Below, one piece after another: positions 27,671-35,227 of a DNA stretch of 64,000 bases (positions are counted from its first letter, which is position 1; each line of letters begins with the position of its first letter). The DNA lies in NCBI RefSeq assembly GCF_900566085.1, contig NZ_UPHT01000107.1, positions 1-64,000 of the forward strand, in the 5' to 3' direction. Under the pieces are notes generated by a model. It saw nothing but the letters and a program-made list of their open reading frames with translations, had not been told where the DNA came from and did not search any database. The stretch comes from Mycobacterium attenuatum (lineage in GTDB: Bacteria > Actinomycetota > Actinomycetes > Mycobacteriales > Mycobacteriaceae). Made by a program: the position numbers and the translations under genes.

Positions 27671-27688
27671 TTGAGGCGGATGCCTCAA
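27671..27688. promoter_or_regulatory. Inverted repeat upstream of the OsmC operon, possible operator
   Basis: TTGAGGC-GGAT-GCCTCAA, a perfect 7-bp inverted repeat with a 4-bp spacer, centred about 120 bp before the OsmC start. The size suits a dimeric repressor. No regulator gene adjoins it except the damaged LuxR-type gene on the other side. Confidence 0.35.
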
Positions 27689-27800
27689 GCGCTACCGGCT
27701 CGGTTCGGTCGATCATTTCCACATGCCCCTCCGAGTAGTCCATGGCAAGCAGCGCTGAATTCAAATACGTTGCACCGCAACCACCAGAAGGGAACTGTTC

Positions 27801-28373
27801 ATGACCGCACTAGCCACCAAGACAGCCGACCCCGTCGACAACGGCGTCAACGTCGACGCTCTGCTGGGTGTCCGGGCCATACTGCCCGACACACCGGAGA
27901 TCGCCCAGTTCCAGTGGCGGACAAAGGTTTACTGGGTCAACGGCACTCACAGCCGATCCAGCGTCGACACGTTCTACGGCTTCGGCAAGCATCAGCAACA
28001 CAAGACCAGCTTCACCTACGACTCCGATCACCCGTTGGCGTTCGCCGCACAGGACAACGGCGCCACTCCGGTGGAGTACGTGCTGGTTGCTCTCGGCGGC
28101 TGCCTGACCGCCGGCATCGCCTCGATCGCCCAGCAGCGCAACATCCGGCTGCATTCGGTGCAGGCGACCATCGAGGCCGCGCACGATCTGCACGGAATCC
28201 TGGGCGCCGACCCCGACGTCCGCAACGGCTTCAGCGGCGTGCGGGTGAGCTATCAGATCAACGCCGACGCCACGCCCGAGGAGATCAAAGCGCTGGTGGC
28301 ACAGTCACAGAAGCGCTCGGCAGTCTTCGACATGCTCGCCAACCCAACCGACGTCACCGTCGACGTCTGCTGA
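27801..28373 (+). CDS. OsmC family protein (first paralogue)
   Basis: 190 residues, ATG at 27801 with AAGGGAA upstream. The OsmC fold is shown by FQWRTKVYWVNGTHSRSSVD, then DHPLAFAAQDNGATPVEYVL, then VALGGCLTAGIASIAQQRNI, with a single cysteine on the helix. In Ohr/OsmC peroxidases a second Cys sits in a CPxS-like position. Here that region reads SQKRSAVFDMLANP, so the thiol peroxidase relay is incomplete. Such OsmC proteins may be oxidative-stress or acyl-handling accessories. It leads a five-gene run of same-strand genes ending at 32451, with 16 bp to the next start. A close paralogue is at 54646-55212. Confidence 0.88.
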   Translation: MTALATKTADPVDNGVNVDALLGVRAILPDTPEIAQFQWRTKVYWVNGTHSRSSVDTFYGFGKHQQHKTSFTYDSDHPLAFAAQDNGATPVEYVLVALGGCLTAGIASIAQQRNIRLHSVQATIEAAHDLHGILGADPDVRNGFSGVRVSYQINADATPEEIKALVAQSQKRSAVFDMLANPTDVTVDVC

Positions 28374-28389
28374 ATCACGGAGGCCCGCA

Positions 28390-29622
28390 ATGCTGAAGAC
28401 AGACACCGTCGTGGTGGGTGCCGGCCACTGCGGGCTGGCGATGAGCCGCTGCCTCGCCGACCGTTCCGTCGACCATGTCGTGCTCGAACGCGGCGAGGTG
28501 GCCAACTCCTGGCGCACCCAGCGGTGGGACTCGCTGCGGCTGCTCACACCGAACTGGATGACCCGGCTGCCCGGGTATGCCTACCGTGGTGACGACCCCG
28601 ACGGCTACCTGACCGCATCGGGCACCGCGGAACTGATCACGGACTACGCCAAGGAGACCGCCGCGCCGGTGCGGGCCAACACCACCGTGCTGAGGGTCCG
28701 GCCGGCGGAGCGCGGCTACCTAGTGCAAACCGATCAGGACACCTGGTATGCACGTGCGGTGGTGTCCGCCTCGGGCGCCACCGCCGTGCCTCAGGTGCCC
28801 GCACTGAAAAGTGCTGTGCCCGGAGGCATCACGATGCTCACCCCGAAAAGCTATCGCAACCCGGGCCAGCTGCCCGAGGGCGGCGTCCTGGTCGTCGGCG
28901 CTTCGGCGAGCGGCGTCCAGATCGCCGAGGAGTTGCACCGCTCCGGACGTCCGGTGACGATCGCCGTCGGTGAGCACACCCGCATGCCCCGCACCTATCG
29001 CGGCAAGGACGTTCTGTGGTGGATGGACTCAGCCGGGCTGCTGGATGAACGCTACGACGAGATCCCCGATCTGATCCGGGCCCGAAACTTGCCGTCGATG
29101 CAGCTGGTCGGCTCACTCGAGCGGAAGACCGTCGACCTCAACGTATTACGCCGCCTCGGCGTGCGGATCGTGGGACGCCTGGCCGGTATCCGCGATGGTG
29201 TTGCGCAGTTCTCCGGTTCGCTGGCCAATGTGACAACGCTGGCCGACCTCAAGCTCGACCGGCTGCTCGACACGTTCGACAGCTGGGCGGCCGAGACCGG
29301 ACTCGACGGCATCGAACCGCCGCAACGCTATGCCCCCACAGCGGTTTCGGCGCCGAGGCAGCTGAGCCTGGACCTCGGCTCCGGCGAGATCCGAACAATC
29401 CTCTGGGCCACCGGGTTTCGGCCGGACCTGTCGTGGATCGACGTCCCGGTCTTCGACCGCAAGGGCCGGCCGCGTCACGACGGCGGCGTCACCGGCAGTC
29501 CCGGGCTCTACCTCATCGGCATGCCGTTCTTGCGACGCCGGAAATCTTCCTTCATCGACGGCGCCGCCGCCGACGCCGCAGACTTGGCCGAGCACCTTGG
29601 CCGTTACCTCGCCAACCTTTGA
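28390..29622 (+). CDS. FAD/NAD(P)-dependent monooxygenase-like flavoprotein (CzcO/FMO type)
   Basis: 410 residues. Two dinucleotide-binding folds are clear: TVVVGAGHCGLAMSRCLA at residues 6-23 for FAD and VLVVGASASGVQIAEELH at about 170 for NADPH. The conserved LWATGFRPDLSWID near residue 340 is the ATG-type motif of flavin-containing monooxygenases and Baeyer-Villiger-like proteins. WRTQRWDSLRLLTPNW near residue 40 matches the CzcO subgroup. The reaction is probably NADPH-dependent oxygenation, or N-/S-oxidation, of a small molecule. It is the second gene of the OsmC operon, and the following flavoprotein starts 10 bp downstream. Confidence 0.85.
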   Translation: MLKTDTVVVGAGHCGLAMSRCLADRSVDHVVLERGEVANSWRTQRWDSLRLLTPNWMTRLPGYAYRGDDPDGYLTASGTAELITDYAKETAAPVRANTTVLRVRPAERGYLVQTDQDTWYARAVVSASGATAVPQVPALKSAVPGGITMLTPKSYRNPGQLPEGGVLVVGASASGVQIAEELHRSGRPVTIAVGEHTRMPRTYRGKDVLWWMDSAGLLDERYDEIPDLIRARNLPSMQLVGSLERKTVDLNVLRRLGVRIVGRLAGIRDGVAQFSGSLANVTTLADLKLDRLLDTFDSWAAETGLDGIEPPQRYAPTAVSAPRQLSLDLGSGEIRTILWATGFRPDLSWIDVPVFDRKGRPRHDGGVTGSPGLYLIGMPFLRRRKSSFIDGAAADAADLAEHLGRYLANL

Positions 29623-29632
29623 GGAGAATCCG

Positions 29633-30799
29633 ATGGACAACCACTACGACGTCATCGTCATCGGCGGACGCTGCGCGGGCGCGAGCACCGCGATGCTGCT
29701 TGCCCGCGCCGGGTTGCGGGTGCTTGTCATCGAGGCCGCGCGGCGCGGCACCGATACGTTGTCCACCCATGCGCTGATGCGTGGCGGCGTACTGCAACTG
29801 CACCGCTGGGGCCTGCTCGACGACGTGGTCGCCTCGGGTGCCCCGGCTATCCGCGCTACCCATTTCAGCTACGGCGACGAGATCGAGACGGTCGACGTTC
29901 GCCCCGGTGACGGGATATCCGCGCTGCGGGCCCCGCGCCGGACCGTTCTGGACGCGCTGCTGCTCGACGCCGCGGCGGCGGCGGGTGCTGAGATACTGCG
30001 CCCGGCACGGGTGACCCGGCTGTTGAGCCGCGACGGCAGGGTCTGCGGCGTGGAAGGCGTTACCCGCGGGAACCGCAAGGCGTTTCGGGCCACCGCCACG
30101 CTTGTCGTCGGTGCCGACGGGCGCGATTCGCTGGTCGCGCGGACCGTCGATGCGGAATTTCGGCGCCGCGGCTCGGCGGCTGGCGCGATCATCTACGGCT
30201 ACTTTCCCGGTCTGGCGCGGGACCGCTACCACTGGGTCTATCGTCCCGGGATCACTGCGGGGATCGTGCCGACCAACGACGGCTTGGCGTGCGTCTGGGT
30301 CGGAATCCCGGCGGCGCGGTTCGAAGCCTCGCGCCCCGAAGACTTCCGGGGGCTGCTGGCCCAGGCGGCCCCGGAGGTCGCCGAGTCGATCGCCGCGGCG
30401 CCGGTTGGACGACTGCGCGGCTACCCCGGCGCGCCCGGCTACCTGCGGGCCAGCGGCGGCCCCGGCTGGGCATTGGTCGGCGACGCCGCCTACTACAAGG
30501 ACCCCATCACGGCGCACGGCATCACCGATGCTTTGCGTGACGCGGAGCTGCTCGCCAGGGCGATACTGGCCGCGCCACGCGGCGGGCAGGCCCAGCTCGA
30601 CGCCGTGCGCGACTACCAGAACGCCCGAGACCGGTTGTCGGAGCAGTTATTCGACGTCACCGAGCGCATTGCCGGCTACCGGTGGGACCTGTGCGAGCTG
30701 CGTGAGCACCTTCGCGTACTGAGCCGAGCGATGCGGCCGGAGGTCGACGAGCTGCTCGGGCTGGATGACCCCAATCGCGAATCCCTGCTGACCGGATAG
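29633..30799 (+). CDS. FAD-dependent oxidoreductase, PHBH / geranylgeranyl-reductase-like
   Basis: 388 residues from the ATG at 29633 with GAGGAGA upstream. FAD motifs are VIVIGGRCAGASTAMLLARA (GxGxxGA-type), the DG motif LVVGADGRDSLVART near residue 160, and the GD motif WALVGDAAYYKDPITAHGI near residue 285. These three define the aromatic hydroxylase / FAD-binding-3 group. Members hydroxylate aromatics, epoxidise, or saturate isoprenoids. No substrate can be assigned. The pairing of two flavoproteins of different subfamilies in one operon suggests successive oxidations of one compound. The MFS gene begins 4 bp after the stop. Confidence 0.85.
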   Translation: MDNHYDVIVIGGRCAGASTAMLLARAGLRVLVIEAARRGTDTLSTHALMRGGVLQLHRWGLLDDVVASGAPAIRATHFSYGDEIETVDVRPGDGISALRAPRRTVLDALLLDAAAAAGAEILRPARVTRLLSRDGRVCGVEGVTRGNRKAFRATATLVVGADGRDSLVARTVDAEFRRRGSAAGAIIYGYFPGLARDRYHWVYRPGITAGIVPTNDGLACVWVGIPAARFEASRPEDFRGLLAQAAPEVAESIAAAPVGRLRGYPGAPGYLRASGGPGWALVGDAAYYKDPITAHGITDALRDAELLARAILAAPRGGQAQLDAVRDYQNARDRLSEQLFDVTERIAGYRWDLCELREHLRVLSRAMRPEVDELLGLDDPNRESLLTG

Positions 30800-30803
30800 C
30801 CGG

Positions 30804-32054
30804 ATGGTCAAGCGGCAGCGCGGCCTTATCGCCGTGGTTCAGATCTTGGGGTTGTCCGTGTGGTTTTCGACTACTGCGGCCGTGCCCAGCCTGCGTTCGG
30901 AGTGGGCTCTGGGGCCCGTCGCGGCCGGCTGGCTGACCGCCTCGGTCCAAATCGGTTTCGCGGCCGGGGCGGTCGCGGCGGCACTGCTGAACCTCGCGGA
31001 CCGGATCAGACCACAACGGTTGGTCGCCGCCGGCGCCGGCTGCGCCGCCGCGTGTACCGCCGTACTCGCTTGCGGCGCAAACGGTTTCGGTGTGGCAGTT
31101 CCGCTGAGATTCCTCACCGGGTTCGCGTTGGCCGGTGTCTATCCGGTGGGGATGAAGCTGATGGCCTCATGGTCGGGATCCGCCGATCGTGGTCGCTCGT
31201 TCGGCGTGCTGATCGGCGCGCTCACCCTCGGCTCGGCGCTTCCGCACCTCATCAACGGCGTTGGGCCACTGCCCTGGCGGGCGGTGCTGGGCATCGCCGC
31301 GGCATTATGCGCGGTGGCTGCCGTCATCGCGCTGGCCGCCCTCGTCCCAGGACCGCGTCTCGACGGCCGGCTGATCCGCCCGAGGCCGCGCTATGCGGTG
31401 GCCATGTTCGCCGATCGTGGCGTGCGGCTCACCAATGTCGGCTATTTCGGCCACATGTGGGAGCTGTATGCGCTGTGGACCTGGCTGGCGATGTTCCTCA
31501 TGGCCGGCAACCGCCTGGATGCGACGGTCACCGGCGGCATCGCGTTCGTCGCGATTGGTGTTGCCGGCGCCGCGGGGTCGCTCGTTGGGGGATGGGCGGC
31601 CGACCGCTTCGGCCGCCGGCCCGCCGCGCTTGGCGCACTCGCCCTCAGCGCATCCTGCTGCCTGGCCTCACCGCTGTTCTTCGCCGCGCCGACCCCGGCG
31701 CTGGTCGCGTTCCTCGTGGTGTGGGGTGCCTCCTCGATCGCCGACTCCGGAGTCTTCTCCACCTCGCTGAGCGAGATCGCGCCCAAGCACCTCGTCGGTA
31801 CCGCATTGAGCGCCCAAACCGCCATCGGCTTTGTGTTGACGGTGGTGGCGATCCACCTCGTTCCGCTCGCCGCGGGCCTGTTCGGTTGGCGGTACGCCTT
31901 CCTGGCGCTCGCCCCCGGGCCGGTAATCGGCGCGGTGGCCATGGCCGCGCTACGTGCTCATAACCCCCTGAAGGAGAAACCCTATGATTACCAACATGAT
32001 TCGACGCGCTCTGGTTGTCGGTCAGACTGCGGAGCTCTCGCGAACCATCAGTGA
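30804..32054 (+). CDS. Major facilitator superfamily transporter
   Basis: 416 residues with about twelve hydrophobic segments. The loop 2-3 type motif is GGWAADRFGRRPAALGALAL in the second half, and the first half shows LRFLTGFALAGVYPVGMKLM as in sugar- or drug-type MFS carriers. It probably exports or imports the metabolite handled by the neighbouring flavoproteins. The stop lies 71 bp inside the following MaoC gene, so the last 24 residues (polar, after KEKP) are encoded by overlapping DNA. This may be a frameshifted tail, since the membrane part ends near residue 390. It starts 4 bp after the upstream gene, consistent with tight coupling. Confidence 0.88.
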   Translation: MVKRQRGLIAVVQILGLSVWFSTTAAVPSLRSEWALGPVAAGWLTASVQIGFAAGAVAAALLNLADRIRPQRLVAAGAGCAAACTAVLACGANGFGVAVPLRFLTGFALAGVYPVGMKLMASWSGSADRGRSFGVLIGALTLGSALPHLINGVGPLPWRAVLGIAAALCAVAAVIALAALVPGPRLDGRLIRPRPRYAVAMFADRGVRLTNVGYFGHMWELYALWTWLAMFLMAGNRLDATVTGGIAFVAIGVAGAAGSLVGGWAADRFGRRPAALGALALSASCCLASPLFFAAPTPALVAFLVVWGASSIADSGVFSTSLSEIAPKHLVGTALSAQTAIGFVLTVVAIHLVPLAAGLFGWRYAFLALAPGPVIGAVAMAALRAHNPLKEKPYDYQHDSTRSGCRSDCGALANHQ

Positions 32055-32451
32055 CGACGACATCGCCCTGTTTACGCGCATCAGCGGGGACCACAATCCC
32101 CTGCATTACAACCAAGCCGCCGCAACGGCGTCCCGGTTCGGCGAAATCGTCGTCCAGGGCGGAGTTACCAGCGCGATCCTCAACGCCGTCGTGGCCGAAA
32201 AACTTCCCGGCCCCGGAACGGTGTTCCTCCACGTCGACTGGTCTTTCAAGGCGCCGGTGCGGCCGAGTGACGTCATCACCGGCCGCGTCGAGGTCACCTC
32301 GGTGCGCAGCGACAAGCCAATCACCGAACTCAAGACCACCGTTATCCGCGACGACGGCACGGTCGTGCTCGACGGCACGGCGGTCTGCTACACGATGGAC
32401 ATCTCCTGCGTGGGCGATGCCGTTCCGCGCTTACCGCAAAGTCCGGGCTAG
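31984..32451 (+). CDS. MaoC-like (R)-specific enoyl-CoA hydratase
   Basis: 155 residues, ATG at 31984 preceded by AAGGAGA. The hot-dog fold hydratase signature is FTRISGDHNPLHYNQAAATA, containing the Asp and His of the GDxNPLH active site, followed by QGGVTSAILNAVVAEKLPGP and FKAPVRPSDVITGRVEV. It hydrates trans-2-enoyl-CoA (or a comparable thioester) to the (R)-3-hydroxy form. It closes the OsmC-flavoprotein-MFS run and overlaps the MFS gene by 71 bp. Its presence suggests that the metabolite is CoA-bound or carries a fatty side chain. Confidence 0.88.
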   Translation: MITNMIRRALVVGQTAELSRTISDDDIALFTRISGDHNPLHYNQAAATASRFGEIVVQGGVTSAILNAVVAEKLPGPGTVFLHVDWSFKAPVRPSDVITGRVEVTSVRSDKPITELKTTVIRDDGTVVLDGTAVCYTMDISCVGDAVPRLPQSPG

Positions 32452-33142
32452 CGGATCATCACACCGGTCACCCTGGCCGGTATGTCTCTCACCAGGCCCG
32501 GAATCACGTGCGTAACCAAGGATGTCGACGTGTAGTGAATGGACTTGCCTGCTGGTGCCAGGCGCGTGGTGAGCATCGGAGTTCGAGCACCACGGCGTGC
32601 TGGCGCCCGTCCGCAACCGGCCGGCGTTAATTTCGGGTCGGGTGGCTCGGTGACCGGCTCCGACTGCGGGTGTTGGGGATCGGCGATGACGACCGAGCGG
32701 TGCTTCGGGGGCGCCAGTGCGGTGGCTGTTGGTCGCGGGGCGACGTGATCCGGCCGGCTGACGGCGGCTTTGCAGGACGCTTCTCGGATTGTCGACTTCG
32801 GTCTCCGCGTAGATGTTGCGTTCGGCGATCGGATACCTCTGCTAGTCATCGATGCTGGCACTTTCGCTCAAACCACCTGCCGTGGACGGTGTTCAAGGAG
32901 GACGTAGAAGACTCGAGTGCCCACCGGGGCCGACTCTCATGCCGCCGTATCGAGTGTGCGGTGCGGGTGTCGAGTGTGCGGGTAGGGCGGGAACTTCGCG
33001 TTGGGCGCGCCCTGACGGCACACTCGACGCCCTCACCGCACACTTGACGCCCTCACCGAAGGCAATCCACGGATTTGGCACTCATAGGCGGACGCGACTC
33101 CTGGCCGTTGAAGCTCAGGTGATTGACGTTTCTCGACAGCCG
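32452..33142. other. Accessory stretch with gene debris and a repeat cluster
   Basis: No intact gene. On the minus strand just after the MaoC stop, a fragment ending HVIPGLVRDIPARVTGVMIR before a stop looks like the C terminus of a lost protein of unknown family. The rest lacks coding character. The 32951-33057 repeat is listed separately. Confidence 0.4.
32951..33057. repeat. Inverted pair of 20-bp tandem repeats built on CGAGTGTGC / GCACACTCG
   Basis: On the left, units beginning CGAGTGTGCGG recur at 32951 and 32971 (period 20). On the right, GCACACTCGACGCCCTCACC (33018-33037) is followed by a near-identical 20-mer with one T change (33038-33057). The right units are close reverse complements of the left ones (about 18 of 20 bases), so the whole forms an interrupted palindrome with a 37-bp centre. 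Function unknown. Confidence 0.65.
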
Positions 33143-33547
33143 TCAGTCGCTGATTTCGCCGACGACCTCGATCTCGCAACGGGTGCCCGGCGCACATGAA
33201 AGACGCGCGTCGGCGGTGAGCAGCGCGACGTGGAGGGCCTCGGCCAGCGCAACATACGCGGCATCGTAGGGAGTCAGGGCATGGCGTAGTTCCCACACCC
33301 GGTGGAGCAAGTGCCGATGGGAGGACCGCTGCAGGGGCAGCTCCATGAGATCGGCCACCGCACTTGCGGCCCTTCGAGCGGGTATGCGTGTGGCCTCGAC
33401 CTGCCGGCGCCACGCGGAGACCACCTCAAGGTCGATGAGGTCGGGAGCAACCAAAGTCTCGTCCGCCAAGCGTTCCCGCGCCAGCCGACCATCTGACCCG
33501 TCGTCGCCCAGCGCTACGGCCAGTACGCTCGCGTCAACGACGATCAC
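33143..33547 (-). CDS. VapC-type PIN-domain toxin (ribonuclease)
   Basis: 134 residues from the GTG at 33547. An ATG at 33565 would give 140. The PIN acidic residues are present: Asp in VIVVDASVLAVAL, Glu in LIDLEVVSAWRR, Asp in LTPYDAAYVALAEAL, and Asp in ALLTADARLS. VapC toxins cleave RNA, often tRNA or rRNA, in a Mg2+-dependent way. The start overlaps the end of the antitoxin gene by 14 bp (or more with the ATG), the standard coupled arrangement with the antitoxin first. All active-site residues remain, so the module could be functional. Confidence 0.85.
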   Translation of the reverse strand: MIVVDASVLAVALGDDGSDGRLARERLADETLVAPDLIDLEVVSAWRRQVEATRIPARRAASAVADLMELPLQRSSHRHLLHRVWELRHALTPYDAAYVALAEALHVALLTADARLSCAPGTRCEIEVVGEISD

Positions 33548-33764
33548 GATCCGCCCGGACGTCATCGACGGCAGCTCTGAAAGACACGCGGCCGCCACGG
33601 CGGGTGGCGATGCGGTCGAACACCTCGTCCAGCGTGGGTTGGTTCGCGTCGGCAATCAGACGACTGCGAAGGTATTCCTGCAAGGATTGATGTGCGCGCG
33701 CGGCTCGCTGACGCAGGACTTGGTGCGTGTGCTCCGGAACGTCCTTGATCTGCACACTGGGCAT
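33534..33764 (-). CDS. VapB-type antitoxin (FitA / ribbon-helix-helix)
   Basis: 76 residues. It begins MPSVQIKDVPEHTHQVLRQR and continues AARAHQSLQEYLRSRLIADA, a ribbon-helix-helix pattern as in FitA-like VapB proteins. The basic, acidic C-terminal half (FRAAVDDVRADRDRR) would wrap the toxin. It precedes and overlaps vapC, and presumably represses the pair by binding near 33765-33800. Mycobacteria carry many VapBC pairs. Which numbered pair this corresponds to cannot be said. Confidence 0.82.
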   Translation of the reverse strand: MPSVQIKDVPEHTHQVLRQRAARAHQSLQEYLRSRLIADANQPTLDEVFDRIATRRGGRVSFRAAVDDVRADRDRR

Positions 33765-33826
33765 GGCGCCATTTTGGCGCCACTAGCGCCAATACGCACG
33801 CGCGTCGCCGGTGCCACTCAGATACG

Positions 33827-34357
33827 TCATATGCCGAAGTGCGTGCACTGCAACGCCGCAGCGGCTTGCGGCGGCCCCGAGACGTCGACTCGCGCTGCCG
33901 GCTGCCGCCCGAAGACGTACAAGAGAGTTCTCCGGGCGCGCCGCTGAGCCGAACAGCAGGTTCGCCCGGCCGGACCCGAACCACCTCACCGGCGCCGGCC
34001 CACTCGACCTCCAGCCCGCAACCGCGCAGCCGCCGGCTCAAAAAGCGTGCCCCGCGGCGAACGTTGCGCCACAGCGCGGCATCCATTGCGGGCGCGAGGC
34101 TTCGGGGCCCGCGTCCATTGGCCCTGCGAACGTCCTCGTGATGCACGAAGAACTCATTGAGACTGGCCAACTCACGCACCCAATTCAGTCGGAAGAATCC
34201 GGCCGGCGGGCCGGACCGGATCCGCGCGACCAGCCACGAGAAGTTTTTGGACGCAGCCAATCCGGCCCGGCGCCGTTCGGCGAAGCGCTGAAACGGACCC
34301 GGCAGGACAATGCAGGCGCCGGCCAGCAGATCGCGACGTCGGCCATGCGGCCGGAGT
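33827..34357 (-). pseudogene. TIGR03085-type (mycothiol-dependent maleylpyruvate isomerase/DinB-like) protein, frameshifted
   Basis: Minus-strand coding is recognisable: GPFQRFAERRRAGLAASKNF, then WLVARIRSGPP, LNWVRELASLNEFFVHHEDV and RRANGRGPR, the signature block of TIGR03085 proteins, then LWRNVRRGARFLSRRLRG and LSGAPGELS. There the frame is lost. The continuation LYVFGRQPAARVDVSGPPQ and ALQCTHFGI, ending in TGA at 33829-33827, is in the frame reached by removing two bases from a (CT)3 run. The N terminus is also damaged: the expected TRDLAAH region reads GRRRDLLAGA, about 15-20 residues short. Intact relatives have about 200-210 residues and a DinB-like helical bundle. Confidence 0.72.
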
Positions 34358-34516
34358 CTAGGAGCGGGATTCGACGAACAACCCAGTGGTCACGCGTTCC
34401 AGATAGTTCGGGCCCGCCGCGGACAGGTCGACACCTCCAGTTGCTAGTTCGACAATCTGGTCCTGCCTGCCGGCCTGGGAAGCTCCGCAAGCGAAGTCGC
34501 ATACATCTGCGCTCAC
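34358..34516 (-). CDS. Possible fragment of an unknown protein
   Basis: A minus-strand frame with good codon character ends at TAG (34360-34358): VSADVCDFACGASQAGRQDQ, then IVELATGGVDLSAAGPNYLE, then RVTTGLFVESRS. The only in-frame start is GTG at 34516 and no ribosome site is seen. The open frame continues upstream for about 20 codons. It may be the C terminus of a gene whose 5' part is lost. No family was recognised. Confidence 0.3.
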   Translation of the reverse strand: MSADVCDFACGASQAGRQDQIVELATGGVDLSAAGPNYLERVTTGLFVESRS

Positions 34517-34972
34517 ATAGACACCGAAGTCAGCGCCCTGGGCGATCGGCGATTTGACCCGTTCCGGTCGGACTCACCGGGACGGGTCATGACCCCAAGG
34601 TTGACCAAATTTCACGCCACTAGAGCGCGCCGGGTTACTCACCGACCGCTTTCGCAACACGTTTTCCTGTCCTACGACCAACCGAGCCTCGTTCATTCCT
34701 CGCGCATTCGTCGACATCACCGGCAATGGGTAGCAGCTGAACAGCAGATGTACGAAGGGCTTTTGGGACCGCGGCAAAATACTGAAGTAGAACATGACAG
34801 CTACACGTTTGTGGCACAACATAATACGACGACGTGGCCGTGACCCGCGCGAAACGGCTCGTCCGCTCTGTCCGCCGATGACGGGAGGCTGCGCGACGGA
34901 ATTGAGTATCTTCAGCCGCCACCAAAGCCTAAGGCAGGAGAACAGGAAACTGAGTCGAGTCGGGTCGGACGG
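34517..34972. other. Unassigned, no convincing gene
   Basis: About 450 bp with lower GC than the surroundings, notably 34580-34860. Short frames on both strands lack signatures. Together with the pseudogenes on either side this looks like decayed or acquired DNA. Confidence 0.4.
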
Positions 34973-35203
34973 CTACTGTTCTGGGTCTGGACGCCATACG
35001 ACCTCCAGGTCCGCTTCGCAGACTGTGACCAAGGCATGGGTGGCGCCTTGAGCATCTGCGAATTCCACTTCATATGAAGGGGGCTGGCCGCCATCCGAAT
35101 ACTTCGTATAATCCGTCACGACCGCCCCTCTTGAACCGGCCGGAAGGTTGGACTCCGATACGGGCCGCCGCAGCTCGACTACGTCGAGTTCTTGTGGTTT
35201 CGT
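34973..35203 (-). CDS. DUF4926-like small protein with no normal start codon
   Basis: A minus-strand frame reads KPQELDVVELRRPVSESNLP, then AGSRGAVVTDYTKYSDGGQP, then PSYEVEFADAQGATHALVTV and CEADLEVVW, ending in TAG (34975-34973). It follows the DUF4926 pattern (ELDVVxL, LxxGxxGxVV, YEVEFxDxxGxTxALVTL). There is no ATG, GTG or TTG ahead of the conserved start. The codon where ATG would be expected (35203-35201) is ACG, before AAA CCA CAA GAA. Upstream the frame is open to the TGA stop of the SCO6745-family gene (35230-35228), in the same frame. It may use a rare ACG start, depend on stop read-through, or be a dead gene with a lost start. Confidence 0.6.
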   Translation of the reverse strand, partial: TKPQELDVVELRRPVSESNLPAGSRGAVVTDYTKYSDGGQPPSYEVEFADAQGATHALVTVCEADLEVVWRPDPEQ

Positions 35204-35227
35204 GCCTGTCGTTCTTTCATCCCCTGT

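Noticed and set aside
32448..32861. 137-aa minus-strand ORF after MaoC
   Set aside because: Only its last 20 or so residues look protein-like. The upstream half is low complexity and lacks a ribosome site, so it was described as debris.
34589..34843. Plus-strand 84-aa ORF in the low-GC stretch
   Set aside because: No ribosome site, no family, and amino-acid composition typical of a random frame.
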